Below, in pieces: positions 15,848-24,700 of a stretch of 64,000 bases of DNA. A program made the position numbers and the translations under genes. The notes beneath the pieces are model-generated. The model worked only from the letters and a program-made list of their open reading frames with translations, had not been told where the DNA came from and did no database searches. The DNA lies in NCBI GenBank assembly GCA_036554285.1, contig DATBNO010000016.1, positions 62,001 to 126,000 on the forward strand, read 5' to 3'. Each line of letters opens with the position of its first letter. The first letter of the stretch is position 1. The stretch comes from JADGGM01 sp025449955. Lineage in GTDB: Bacteria; Gemmatimonadota; Gemmatimonadetes; Gemmatimonadales; Gemmatimonadaceae.

Positions 15848-16933
15848 TTACTTCCCTGTGGGCGCCGCCGGCGCGGTGGGTGGCGGCGTGGGTACCGTGC
15901 TCGACGGGATCGCCGGACGCGAGGGCGCTGCCGTGTCGGGTGAGCTGCTGGCACGTTCGCCGACTCCGGTGCGCGCCATGAGCTCGCGGAGTCCGCCTAA
16001 CGCACCCATCACACCTGCCGCTTCGGCCGGCAGGAAAATGGTCGACCCTTTGCCCTGCGTGAGCTGGGGCAGCGCTTCGAGATACTTGAGTCCGAGCAGG
16101 TAGAGTGCGACGTCGGCGGCCGGCATCGCGGCGCTGATGCGCTGGATCGCTTGCGCTTCGGCGTCGGCCATGGCTAACCGAGCCTGCGCCTGGCCTTTCG
16201 CTCGGAGCACTGCCGCTTCCATTTCGCCTTGGGCGCGGCTCACTTGCGACTGCTGGACGCCCTCGGCCTCGAGGATGGCAGCGCGCTTCGATGCTTCGGC
16301 GTTGGTGACCGCTGCGCGGCGCTCGCGTTCGGCGCGCATCTGCAGTTCCATCGACTGTTGGATGTCACGCGGCGGCTCGATGGCTTGCAGCTCCACACGC
16401 GTGACGTCGACGCCCCACCCGATCGACGCCTCTTCGATGATCTCGCGCATGCGCTTGTTGATCTGATCGCGGCTGGCGAGCGTGCTGTCGAGCTCCATCT
16501 CACCCACGATGTTGCGGAGCGTCGTGCGCGTCAGCGTCTCGAGCGCGAACGGGAGATTCTGCACCGCGTACGTGGCCTTCTGCGGATCGGCGATGCGGTA
16601 GTAGAGCACCGCATCGATGTCGATGGTCACGTTGTCCTTCGTGATCACCGATTGGCTCGGGAAGTTGAGCACTTGCTCGCGGAGATCGATGCGCGTGGTG
16701 GATCCCGCGACGAGCCGTCTGGCGCCGCTCGGGTCGCTCATCGCGTAGCGCACGTCGATCGCGCGCGGCCGCTCGACGAACGGCACCAGGATGTTGAGGC
16801 CCGAGCGCGCGATGCGGTTGAACCTGCCTAACCGCTCGATCACCATCACCTCGGCTTGCCCAACGACGCGGAACACGCGCGTGGCGCCGTACAACCCGAT
16901 CAGGACGATGAGGGCGATCACGATGGCGGTCAT
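15848..16933 (-). CDS. SPFH/Band 7 domain protein (stomatin/QmcA-like)
   Basis: 361 aa. One N-terminal membrane helix (residues 2-20) precedes a Band 7 domain (about 22-180: ERLGRFNRIARSGLNILVPFVERP, VITKDNVTIDIDAVLYYRI, LRNIVGEMELDSTLASRDQIN). An Ala/Glu/Arg-rich coiled coil (190-265) follows, then a Pro/Thr tail. Such proteins form membrane microdomain scaffolds and modulate proteases. No NfeD partner gene is adjacent; instead a zinc-finger gene follows by 3 bases. ATG 16933 with a weak GAG ribosome site is preferred. Confidence 0.9.
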   Translation of the reverse strand: MTAIVIALIVLIGLYGATRVFRVVGQAEVMVIERLGRFNRIARSGLNILVPFVERPRAIDVRYAMSDPSGARRLVAGSTTRIDLREQVLNFPSQSVITKDNVTIDIDAVLYYRIADPQKATYAVQNLPFALETLTRTTLRNIVGEMELDSTLASRDQINKRMREIIEEASIGWGVDVTRVELQAIEPPRDIQQSMELQMRAERERRAAVTNAEASKRAAILEAEGVQQSQVSRAQGEMEAAVLRAKGQAQARLAMADAEAQAIQRISAAMPAADVALYLLGLKYLEALPQLTQGKGSTIFLPAEAAGVMGALGGLRELMARTGVGERASSSPDTAAPSRPAIPSSTVPTPPPTAPAAPTGK

Positions 16934-16972
16934 CGAACACTCCGGTCGAAACCTGGCAGAAAGGTGCGGTGG

Positions 16973-18040
16973 TCAGCGGGCGGGAGCGGCGTCGGCCCAC
17001 CGGGCGATGAACACGTTCGTCTCGTGCGGGTCGGGCGCGTTGCGGCTCGATGCCCAGACCAAATATCGCCCGTCGGGACTGAATTGCGGAAACCCATCGA
17101 ACCCCGGATCCGTGGTGATTTGCTCGAGGCCCGAACCGTCGGCGTCGACGAGATACAGATCGAAATTCCCGCTATGGGGATCCTTGTAGTTGGACGAGAA
17201 GATGATGCGCGTCCCATCCGGTGTGAAATACGGGGCGAAGTTGGCTCCGCCCAGATGCGTGATCTGGTGTTGGTCGGTCCCGTCCGCGTTCATGATCCAG
17301 ATTTCCATCTTGTTAGGCCTTACGATCCGTTGGGCGAGCAACGCGCGATACTCGGCGAGCTCCGTCGAGTCGGTCGGGTGATTGGCGCGATAGACGATCT
17401 TGGTGCCGTCGGGCGAGAAGAAGGCGCCGCCGTCGTAGCCCGGTGTGTCGGTGAGGCGCCGCACGTGCGTGCCGTCCACGTCCATCGCGTACAGGTCGAG
17501 ATCCCCATCCTTGAGCGACGTGAACACGATCGTGCGGCCATCGGGCGACAACGTGCCCTCCGCCGTGTAGACGCCGTAGTTCGTTAGGCGTTCGAGGTGC
17601 GAGCCGTCGGCGTTCGCGGTGTAAATGTCGAACGGGTCGAGGCCCCAGACGTATCCTTTGGACGGGTCCGGTTTGGGAGGACACGCGGTGTCGGCGGCGT
17701 GCGTCGACGCGAAGAAGATGCGCTTGTCGTAAGCGAAGAAGTAGCCGCACGTCGTCTTACCGGTGCCCGTCGACACGCGGCGCACTCCAGAGCCATCGAC
17801 GTTCATGATGTATTGCTGATCGCAGCTGCGTCCGTCGCGCGTCGACTGGAAGATCAGCCGCTTGCCGTCATGGCTGAAATACGCCTCGGCGTTGGCACCG
17901 CCGTGCGTGAGCTGGCGGACGTCGGCGAGATGCGGTTCGAGCGCCGCGGGTGCGGGCGCGATTGCCGCGCTGGGCGCGGGGTGCCCACATGCGACCGCGG
18001 CCACGAGCGTGGCCGCGGCGACTCCGTGCGGGGCTCTCAT
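16973..18040 (-). CDS. PD40/TolB-like beta-propeller lipoprotein
   Basis: 355 aa. The signal peptide ends at lipobox AVAC, near residue 18. The body is a set of PD40 blades with repeated SxDGxxIxFxSxRDG and NADGSxxxxLT signatures (for example TLSPDGRTIVFTS, FFSPDGTKIVY, YFTPDGTRIIFSS, QFSPDGRYLVW), probably a six-bladed propeller. An internal CDQQ...C...C pattern might form disulfides. It starts 9 bases after the S41 protease gene on the same strand. It probably acts in the periplasm; the ligand is unknown. Confidence 0.85.
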   Translation of the reverse strand: MRAPHGVAAATLVAAVACGHPAPSAAIAPAPAALEPHLADVRQLTHGGANAEAYFSHDGKRLIFQSTRDGRSCDQQYIMNVDGSGVRRVSTGTGKTTCGYFFAYDKRIFFASTHAADTACPPKPDPSKGYVWGLDPFDIYTANADGSHLERLTNYGVYTAEGTLSPDGRTIVFTSLKDGDLDLYAMDVDGTHVRRLTDTPGYDGGAFFSPDGTKIVYRANHPTDSTELAEYRALLAQRIVRPNKMEIWIMNADGTDQHQITHLGGANFAPYFTPDGTRIIFSSNYKDPHSGNFDLYLVDADGSGLEQITTDPGFDGFPQFSPDGRYLVWASSRNAPDPHETNVFIARWADAAPAR

Positions 18041-18049
18041 GCCCCCAAC

Positions 18050-19651
18050 TTACCGCTTCTCGGGCGTGCTCGCTTGCGCCATGGAGAAGAGATCCTTCTG
18101 CGTGGCGCCCTTTCGCAGCAGATCCATTGCGCGCTGCAACTGCGAGTCATCCGGAATCTGCCGACGGAAGGCCGTCGAATCTCCGAACGCGAGCTCGGCG
18201 ATCTGTCCACCGATCCACCGATCGATCAACGGTGTAGCCGCATTGTACTGCGCGCGATCCACCGTGATCTTGGCAGCCTGCAGCCGGCGATACAACTCGT
18301 CGCGCCATTCCGGCTTTACCGTGAACGTGGGCGATACGCTCCCCTTGAGCTCGAGCGCGTAGGTGTACAGAACGCCGCGCACCGCCGGATACTTGGGCGC
18401 GATCGCCTTGAAGAACGTCTGCTCCGGCGTGGAGATCGTGTCGTCCGCAACGATCACGTCGGGCGTGATGCCGCCGCCACCGTACACGATGCGCCCCGCG
18501 TCGCTGCGATACGTCGGCCGGGTCTGCTTCACCGATTCCTTCTCGAGAGAATCGGGCGGCATTTCCGTGTTGTCCGCTTGTACCGCGTCGGGGTCCGCCG
18601 GCTTTCGATTTTTCTGAATGGAGCGACCGCTCGGCGTATACCACTTTCCGGTGGTGATTTTGAGCGCCCAACCGCCATCGATCGGGAAGACCGTCTGCAC
18701 GAGTCCCTTTCCGAACGACGTGGTGCCGACCACCAGCGCGCGATCGTGATCCTGCAAGGCGCCAGTGACAATCTCGGCGGCCGATGCAGAGGAACCGTCT
18801 ACGAGAACTACGAGGGGTATGTTCTGCACGTGCTCGTCATCGTGCGCCGTGTAAACCTGTGGCTGACCCTGGCGCATGCGGACGCTCGCGATCTGTTGGC
18901 CGCTCTTCAAGAACAGATCGGCCACCTGCAAGCCCTGATCGAGAATGCCGCCCGGGTTGTTGCGCAGGTCGAGCACGATCGACTTGGCGCCCTGCTTCAC
19001 GAGTCCGTTGACCGCGTTGTCGAGCTCGTCCGCTGCGTCCTCGTTGAAGGTTTGCAGCGGGATATACGCGATCTTGTCGCTCAACATGAGCGAGTACGGC
19101 ACGGCGGGAACGTGGATCTCGGCGCGCGTGAACGTGTTCTCGATCGGCTCGGAAACGCCGGGCCGCGAGAAACGCACTTTCACTTGCGTTCCGATTGTGC
19201 CGATCAACACATCGGAGACTTGTTGCGACGACCAACCGCGCGTGGACGCGGTGTCGATGCCGACGATGTGATCGCCGTCTTGTACGCCGGCTGCCTGCGC
19301 GGGGCTGTGCGAGAAAACGTGGACGACGACGATGTTGCCGTCCTGATTCTCGATCTGCATTCCGATGCCGCCGTAGCGACCGGTGGATTGCGTCGAGAAT
19401 CGTTTGAGCTCAGTTGGCGAGAAAAGCTCGGAGTAGGGATCGTGGAGCTGCGTCACCAAACCGCGCGCGGCTTTCTCGTACAACGCGGACGCGTCGACGG
19501 TGTCGACGAACCGGTCGGACACGAGCGACATGACCTGGTCGAACACGCGGGCACCATCGTGCGCGACATGCTCCCGGATCGAAAACCCGCCGATGACGAC
19601 GGGGAGGAGCAGGGCGCCGGCGACGACAGTCGCCCGGAGTCGACGAGTCAT
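18050..19651 (-). CDS. S41 family carboxyl-terminal processing peptidase
   Basis: 533 aa exported serine protease of the CtpA/Prc family. Signal anchor at 7-22. The cap region and PDZ domain (about 90-170, YGGIGMQI, PAQAAGVQDGDHIVGID) precede the core (180-360). LRNNPGG is present, the nucleophile region is DGSSASAAEI (Ser288 by alignment), and Lys315 is in SFGKG, so the Ser-Lys dyad is complete. The 170-residue C-terminal extension is longer than in CtpA. It is likely co-transcribed with the PD40 lipoprotein gene. It degrades or processes periplasmic proteins. Confidence 0.93.
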   Translation of the reverse strand: MTRRLRATVVAGALLLPVVIGGFSIREHVAHDGARVFDQVMSLVSDRFVDTVDASALYEKAARGLVTQLHDPYSELFSPTELKRFSTQSTGRYGGIGMQIENQDGNIVVVHVFSHSPAQAAGVQDGDHIVGIDTASTRGWSSQQVSDVLIGTIGTQVKVRFSRPGVSEPIENTFTRAEIHVPAVPYSLMLSDKIAYIPLQTFNEDAADELDNAVNGLVKQGAKSIVLDLRNNPGGILDQGLQVADLFLKSGQQIASVRMRQGQPQVYTAHDDEHVQNIPLVVLVDGSSASAAEIVTGALQDHDRALVVGTTSFGKGLVQTVFPIDGGWALKITTGKWYTPSGRSIQKNRKPADPDAVQADNTEMPPDSLEKESVKQTRPTYRSDAGRIVYGGGGITPDVIVADDTISTPEQTFFKAIAPKYPAVRGVLYTYALELKGSVSPTFTVKPEWRDELYRRLQAAKITVDRAQYNAATPLIDRWIGGQIAELAFGDSTAFRRQIPDDSQLQRAMDLLRKGATQKDLFSMAQASTPEKR

Positions 19652-19763
19652 GGAACCATCCCGGTGGAGGGAAAGACGCGCCGGAACTCCGGCTCGTCTG
19701 CTGTAAAAGATACGACTTCAAGGCGCGAAGTGTTCCGCGCGCCCCTCCCCCCATCCGCACCGC

Positions 19764-19964
19764 TCATGCCGTGCCGAACTGGGCTCCCCCTGCTGAACCG
19801 CCGTCCTCACTGCCGGTGGCGAGCAACTGCTTCCACGTGAGCTCCGGTCCTTTGCGAAAGCCCTTCTGGGTGATTTTCACGCCTTCGGGGGAGATCGCGA
19901 CCATGTACGCTTGTCCCTCGATCTCGATCTCGCGCTTCAGCGTCTTCTCCAGCTTGGTCGCCAT
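19764..19964 (-). CDS. small conserved hypothetical protein, 66 aa
   Basis: The sequence MATKLEKTLKREIEIEGQAYMVAISPEGVKITQKGFRKGPELTWKQLL is a compact beta-sheet protein with a basic face and a Gly/Ser tail. ATG 19964 is preceded by CGGAGAG, a good ribosome site. I recall similar short ~65-aa proteins in other phyla, but no function. It is monocistronic between the S41 protease and RPA genes. Confidence 0.7.
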   Translation of the reverse strand: MATKLEKTLKREIEIEGQAYMVAISPEGVKITQKGFRKGPELTWKQLLATGSEDGGSAGGAQFGTA

Positions 19965-20024
19965 GTGTTGCTCTCCGTGGGAGTCAGGATGGAAACGAGT
20001 GGTGACGGCAATCGATGCCGTGCA

Positions 20025-20876
20025 TCAGGTCGCCCGCGCCGACAAAACATAATCGACAAACCATTCGCGCCGGTGCTGCCGCACCGCGACATCGCGGAGT
20101 AGCCCAGCAGCCAACAGCATCTCATGGGCCGGTTGCAGCACTCGCTGCAGGTGAGACGGGTACCGTTGGGCAAGCGGAATGCGCTCGGCGAGCTCTGCCA
20201 GACCAACCCTCCAGGTCAAATTGCCCTCCTCACGTGCCACCTCCATGAGTCTGTACAGCCGTCGAGCGACGGGGGAAGATAGCGCTTGATAGTGCGGTGC
20301 CGAGAGCGATACGACGTGTCCAGCTGCAATGTTGGCGCGAGGGCCGGCTGCCAACGTGACCACCGCCTCGCCGGGCTCTGCCGCGGCGATGGACGGAAAG
20401 AGCGTGAGCTGATCGCGGTCCAACATGCGCCGACGCTCGATGAAGACGGCGCTCAGCACGTTGAACCGGCTCTCGACGCTGCTCTTGGCGGCGGCATCGA
20501 AGTAGGCGCCCTGCGATTCGAGCGTGGTGTGATTGAGGCGGGCGAGCGCGGATCTGAGCTGCTCGTACGTGCGGCCGTCGACGCGCCGGCCGATCGACCG
20601 CAGAAATGCGTGCAGCGTGAAGCGAACCACGCCATCGGCGGGCGCGCCCAAATCGTGATACCGATGCCAGAGCTCGATGTACACGTCCTGGTCGAACGTC
20701 CCGGGCAGACGGTCGCCGGGCCGAGGGAGGACGCGCCAGCGCCCGCCCGACGGCGGTGAGTAGGCGATTGCCGTGTCGTCGGCCGAGTCGCTGAGACGAA
20801 AGAGCGGCAACGCTTCGAGCGAACGGTCGAGCGCGATGATGCGGGTCGTGATTCGTCGTCGCGCCGCGAGACTCAT
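20025..20876 (-). CDS. replication initiator protein A (RPA)-like protein
   Basis: 283 aa. It resembles the plasmid replication initiator RPA family: FDQDVYIELWHRYHDLG, VRFTLHAFLRSIGRRVDGRTYEQLRSALARLNHTTLES, then FIERRRMLDRDQLTLFP and a second winged-helix-like part (SPVARRLYRLMEVAREE...AELAERIPL...YPSHLQRVLQPAHEML). Such proteins bind plasmid origins. No partition genes, iterons or toxin genes are visible nearby, so this is an isolated chromosomal copy that could be a domesticated plasmid gene or a DNA-binding regulator. Confidence 0.72.
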   Translation of the reverse strand: MSLAARRRITTRIIALDRSLEALPLFRLSDSADDTAIAYSPPSGGRWRVLPRPGDRLPGTFDQDVYIELWHRYHDLGAPADGVVRFTLHAFLRSIGRRVDGRTYEQLRSALARLNHTTLESQGAYFDAAAKSSVESRFNVLSAVFIERRRMLDRDQLTLFPSIAAAEPGEAVVTLAAGPRANIAAGHVVSLSAPHYQALSSPVARRLYRLMEVAREEGNLTWRVGLAELAERIPLAQRYPSHLQRVLQPAHEMLLAAGLLRDVAVRQHRREWFVDYVLSARAT

Positions 20877-20933
20877 GCTCTAAGGTACGGGTAGGCGGGC
20901 ATCGCGGGCCAGATGAGTCCGACGAGTCGGAGC

Positions 20934-21650
20934 TCATCCGAGTCGAATCACCTGGCCGGTGACCGCACGCGAGGCGTCCGAACAGAGCCACGATACGGCG
21001 GCGGCAACGTCCTCGCGCTCCACGTATTTCGTCTTGTCGCCCATGCTGGACTGGTTGGCCTCGGTGCGAATGGCAGTGGGTGCCAGTGCGTTAGCACGCA
21101 CCCCGCTCGTGCGTTCTTCTTCGGCGACGGCTCGCATGAGCGCGATCACGCCGCTCTTGGACGCGGCATAGGCCCACATGCGGGACACATTCGCGCCGGG
21201 GAGCGCCGCGGCCGACGAGAAATAGACTATGGCGCCGCGCGCCGCGCGCAACATGGGCAAGAACGCGCGCGTGGCCAGGTAAGCGGTGATGAGGTTGATC
21301 GACACCTGCGTGTGCCACACGTCGAACGTGCTGTCGGCTACGGGGCCGCTCATGCCGAAGCCGCCGGCAATGTTGACGAGCGCGGCGATGCGCGGCGGTG
21401 CACCGGCGATCTTTGCGATGTCGCGTGCGAGGTTGGCCACCTGTGATTCGTCGGACAGGTCACACGCGAACGACTGCGCGTCATGCCCGGCGGCGCGCAG
21501 GTCGTCCGCTCGTGCTTTGGCCTCGTCTCCGCTGCGAGCGATCGCGACGATGCGCATGCCGGTTTCGGCGAGAACGCGGGCGATGACCTCACCGGTCTGT
21601 CCCGTCCGGCCGATGCCGGTCACCACCGCGATCGGCGAGTCCTGCGTCAT
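20934..21650 (-). CDS. SDR family NAD(P)-dependent oxidoreductase
   Basis: 238 aa Rossmann-fold short-chain dehydrogenase. Residues 1-30 give PIAVVTGIGRTGQTGEVIARVL, a variant of TGxxxGxG. NIAGG occupies the NNAG position, and the catalytic Ser and YxxxK are in FSSAAALPG and YAASKSG. The C terminus is VTGQVIRLG, as in FabG-like enzymes. ATG 21650 is taken although the frame stays open upstream, because the SDR fold begins there. The substrate is not predictable. It is divergent from the Lhr helicase gene. Confidence 0.88.
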   Translation of the reverse strand: MTQDSPIAVVTGIGRTGQTGEVIARVLAETGMRIVAIARSGDEAKARADDLRAAGHDAQSFACDLSDESQVANLARDIAKIAGAPPRIAALVNIAGGFGMSGPVADSTFDVWHTQVSINLITAYLATRAFLPMLRAARGAIVYFSSAAALPGANVSRMWAYAASKSGVIALMRAVAEEERTSGVRANALAPTAIRTEANQSSMGDKTKYVEREDVAAAVSWLCSDASRAVTGQVIRLG

Positions 21651-21749
21651 CCCCGTGGTCCGTTGCGCATGGCGGGGAGCATGTCTCTGGCGTCGCGCCG
21701 TGGCAAGGCCGGTTTCCCCGCCCTGCGGCGTGTCGCGATAATTTTGGAG

Positions 21750-24700
21750 ATGCCCCGGCGCTCTTCGTCGCGCGATGCCGCGCTCATGCGAAAGTTCCAC
21801 CCGGTCGTGAGCGCGTGGTTTCGCGACACGTTCGGCGGACCGAGCGAGCCGCAACGACTTGGATGGCCGGCGATCGCGAGCGGCGCGCACACGTTGATCC
21901 TGGCGCCCACCGGGACCGGCAAGACACTGGCGGCGTTCCTGTGGGAAATCGACCGGTTGATCGCGCGCGGCCTCGACGCCCCGCTGCCTAACGGAGTCCA
22001 GATTCTCTACATCTCGCCGCTCAAGGCGCTGAGCAACGACATCCATCGCAATCTCGAGATGCCGTTGGCGGAGCTGCGACGGCGGTTCGAGGAGGGTGGC
22101 CAGTCGTTTCCCGACATTCGCGTCGCGGTGCGAACGGGCGACACGCCGGCGAGCGCGCGGGCGAGCATGGTTCGGCGTGCACCGCACGTGCTGATCACGA
22201 CGCCGGAGTCGCTGCACATCATGCTGACCGCGGTGAAGGGTCGCGGGATGTTCTCGATGGTGCGCGCGGTGATCATCGATGAAATTCACGCGGTGGCGGG
22301 CTCGAAGCGCGGCGCGCATCTGGCCCTGTCGCTGGAGCGCCTCGAGGCGCTGTGCGAAACGCCGCCCCAGCGCATCGGACTCTCGGCCACCCAGCGTCCG
22401 TTAGACGAAATCGCGCGGTATCTGGGCGGGTGCGCGGCGCGCGGCGAGTCGCCGGCGCCCGAATTCCGGCCGGTGCGCATCATCGACTGCGGGCTGGTCA
22501 AGCGGATGGCATTGGAGATCGCGTCACCGGCGCCCGAGGGCACGATGGTGCCCGGCGGTGTGTGGTCCAAGGTGGCGGAGCTGGCGGTGTCGCAGATTCG
22601 GGGCGCGCGCACGACGCTCGTTTTCGTGAACAATCGCGGCCAGGCCGAGCGGATGGCGGCGCGGATCAATGCGCTGGCGGGGGAGGACTTGGCGCGGCCG
22701 TATCACGGATCGTTGTCGCGCGAGCGGCGATTGGGACTCGAGCGGTCGCTCAAGGCGGGTGAGCTCCGCGCGCTGGTGACGACGAGCTCGCTGGAGTTAG
22801 GCATCGACATCGGGTCGGTGGACCTGGTGCTGCAGCTGCAGAGCCCCAAGCGGGTGTCGGCCGGATTGCAGCGTGTGGGGCGCGCCGGCCATTCGTTAGG
22901 CGAATCGAGCCGGGGCGTGTTCGTGCCGACGTTCCGCGATGACCTGCTGGAAATGGCGGCGATCATCGAGGCGATGCGCGAGGGCGACGTGGAGCCGACG
23001 CGCGTGCCGCAGAACGCGCTGGATGTGCTGGCCCAGGTCCTCGTGGCCATGGCGTCGGTGGACGACTGGGCGCCGGCCGATGCGTTCGCGCTCGTGCGCC
23101 GCGCGTATCCGTATCACAAGCTGGGGCGCGCGGCGTTCGACGAGGTGCTGTCGATGCTCGCCGGCGCGTATCCGTCGGAGGTGACGGCGGACATGCAGCC
23201 GCGCCTGACGTGGGATCGCGTGGCCGACCGGATCCGCGGCACGCGAGCGAGCCGCCTGCTCGCGGTGGTCTCGGGGGGCACGATCCCCGACCGGGGTCTC
23301 TACACGGCGGTGCTGCCCGACCGCACGCGGTTAGGCGAGTTGGACGAAGAGTTCGTCCACGAGTCGCGGGTGGGCGACGTGTTCCAACTGGGCTCGGCGA
23401 CGTGGCGGATTGGCGCGATCGAGCACGACCGCGTGATCGTGACGCCCGCGCCCGGTGCGCCGGCGCGGATGCCGTTCTGGCACGGCGAGTACGCGGCCCG
23501 TGCGGCATCGATCGGCGCGCGGGTGGGCGCGCTGCGCCGAGAGCTGGCGGCGCTGTCGCCCGAGGATGACGCCGGGCTCGCGGCGCTGTCGTCCCGGTTA
23601 GGCGCGGACGAGGCGTCGACGCGCGAGCTCCGCGACTACGTGGCCGAGCAGCGCGCGGCGACGGGCGTCGTCCCGGACGAGCGGACGGTGGTCGTGGAAC
23701 GGTTTCACGATGAGATGGGCGCCGTGCGGATCGTGGTACACTCGGTGTTCGGCGGCCGCGTGAACGCGCCGTGGGGCATGGCGCTGGCGGAGCGGATACG
23801 GGACGCGCTCGATGGCGCCGAATGCCAGGTGCAAACGAGCGACGACGGCATCTTGCTCCGTCTGCCCGAGACGGACGCCGCGCTCGACGTGCCGGCGTTG
23901 CTTCGCCTAACGGCCGCCGACGCCGAGCGCCGTTTGGTGGACACCATCGGCAACACGTCGCTGTTCGGCGCGCGGTTCCGCATGAACGCGGCGCGCGCGT
24001 TGGTGCTCGCTCGCGGCGCCCCGCGCCGTCGCATGCCGCTCTGGCTCCAGCGCCTGCGCGCGCTCGACCTGTTGGATGCGGTGCGGGGCTTCCCGACATT
24101 CCCGCTGCTCGTCGAGACGTACCGCGAGGTGCTCGATGATGCCTTCGATCTGCCTGCCCTGCGCGGCGTCCTCGACGCGATCGGCGCCGGCCGGGTCACG
24201 GTGCGGGCGGTGGATACCGACGGCCCGTCGCCGTTCGCCGCCGGCCTCCAGTTAGGCTTCGTGATGGCGTGGCTCTACGCCGACGACTCGCCGCGGGCCG
24301 AGCGCCAAGCGGCACTGCTGTCGGTGGACCGGTCGCTGCTGGGCGACATCCTCACCGACGGTCTGTTAGGCGGCGACGTGGACGACGAGACCGCGCGTGC
24401 GATCGACGAGGTGGTCGCCGACCGCCGCGGGACGTCGGAGCGACGCCGCGCCCGCAACGCCGACGAGCTGGCGCACCTCCTCGATCGCGCCGGCGATCTC
24501 ACGCTCGATGAGCTCCGCGCGCGAACGGCCGACCCCGATGCGCGCACGGTTGCGGGCGATCCGGTCGATGCGCTGCTGGCGGCCAAACGCGCCGTCGTGA
24601 TTCCGATTCCGGCCGCCGACGAGTCCGTGCACTGGCGCGCCATTCTCGTAGAAACGTTTCCGCGATACGCGGCGGCGTTCGGCGAAAACGCACTCGCGCG

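Noticed and set aside
17597..19840. 747-aa open frame on the plus strand
   Set aside because: It runs opposite the PD40 and S41 protease genes, both clearly coding; high G+C produces long antisense frames.
21651..22319. Long N-terminal extension of the SDR reading frame (open on the minus strand from 22319)
   Set aside because: The SDR fold begins at ATG 21650, and the upstream part is the antisense shadow of the Lhr helicase gene with Arg/His-rich, foldless sequence.
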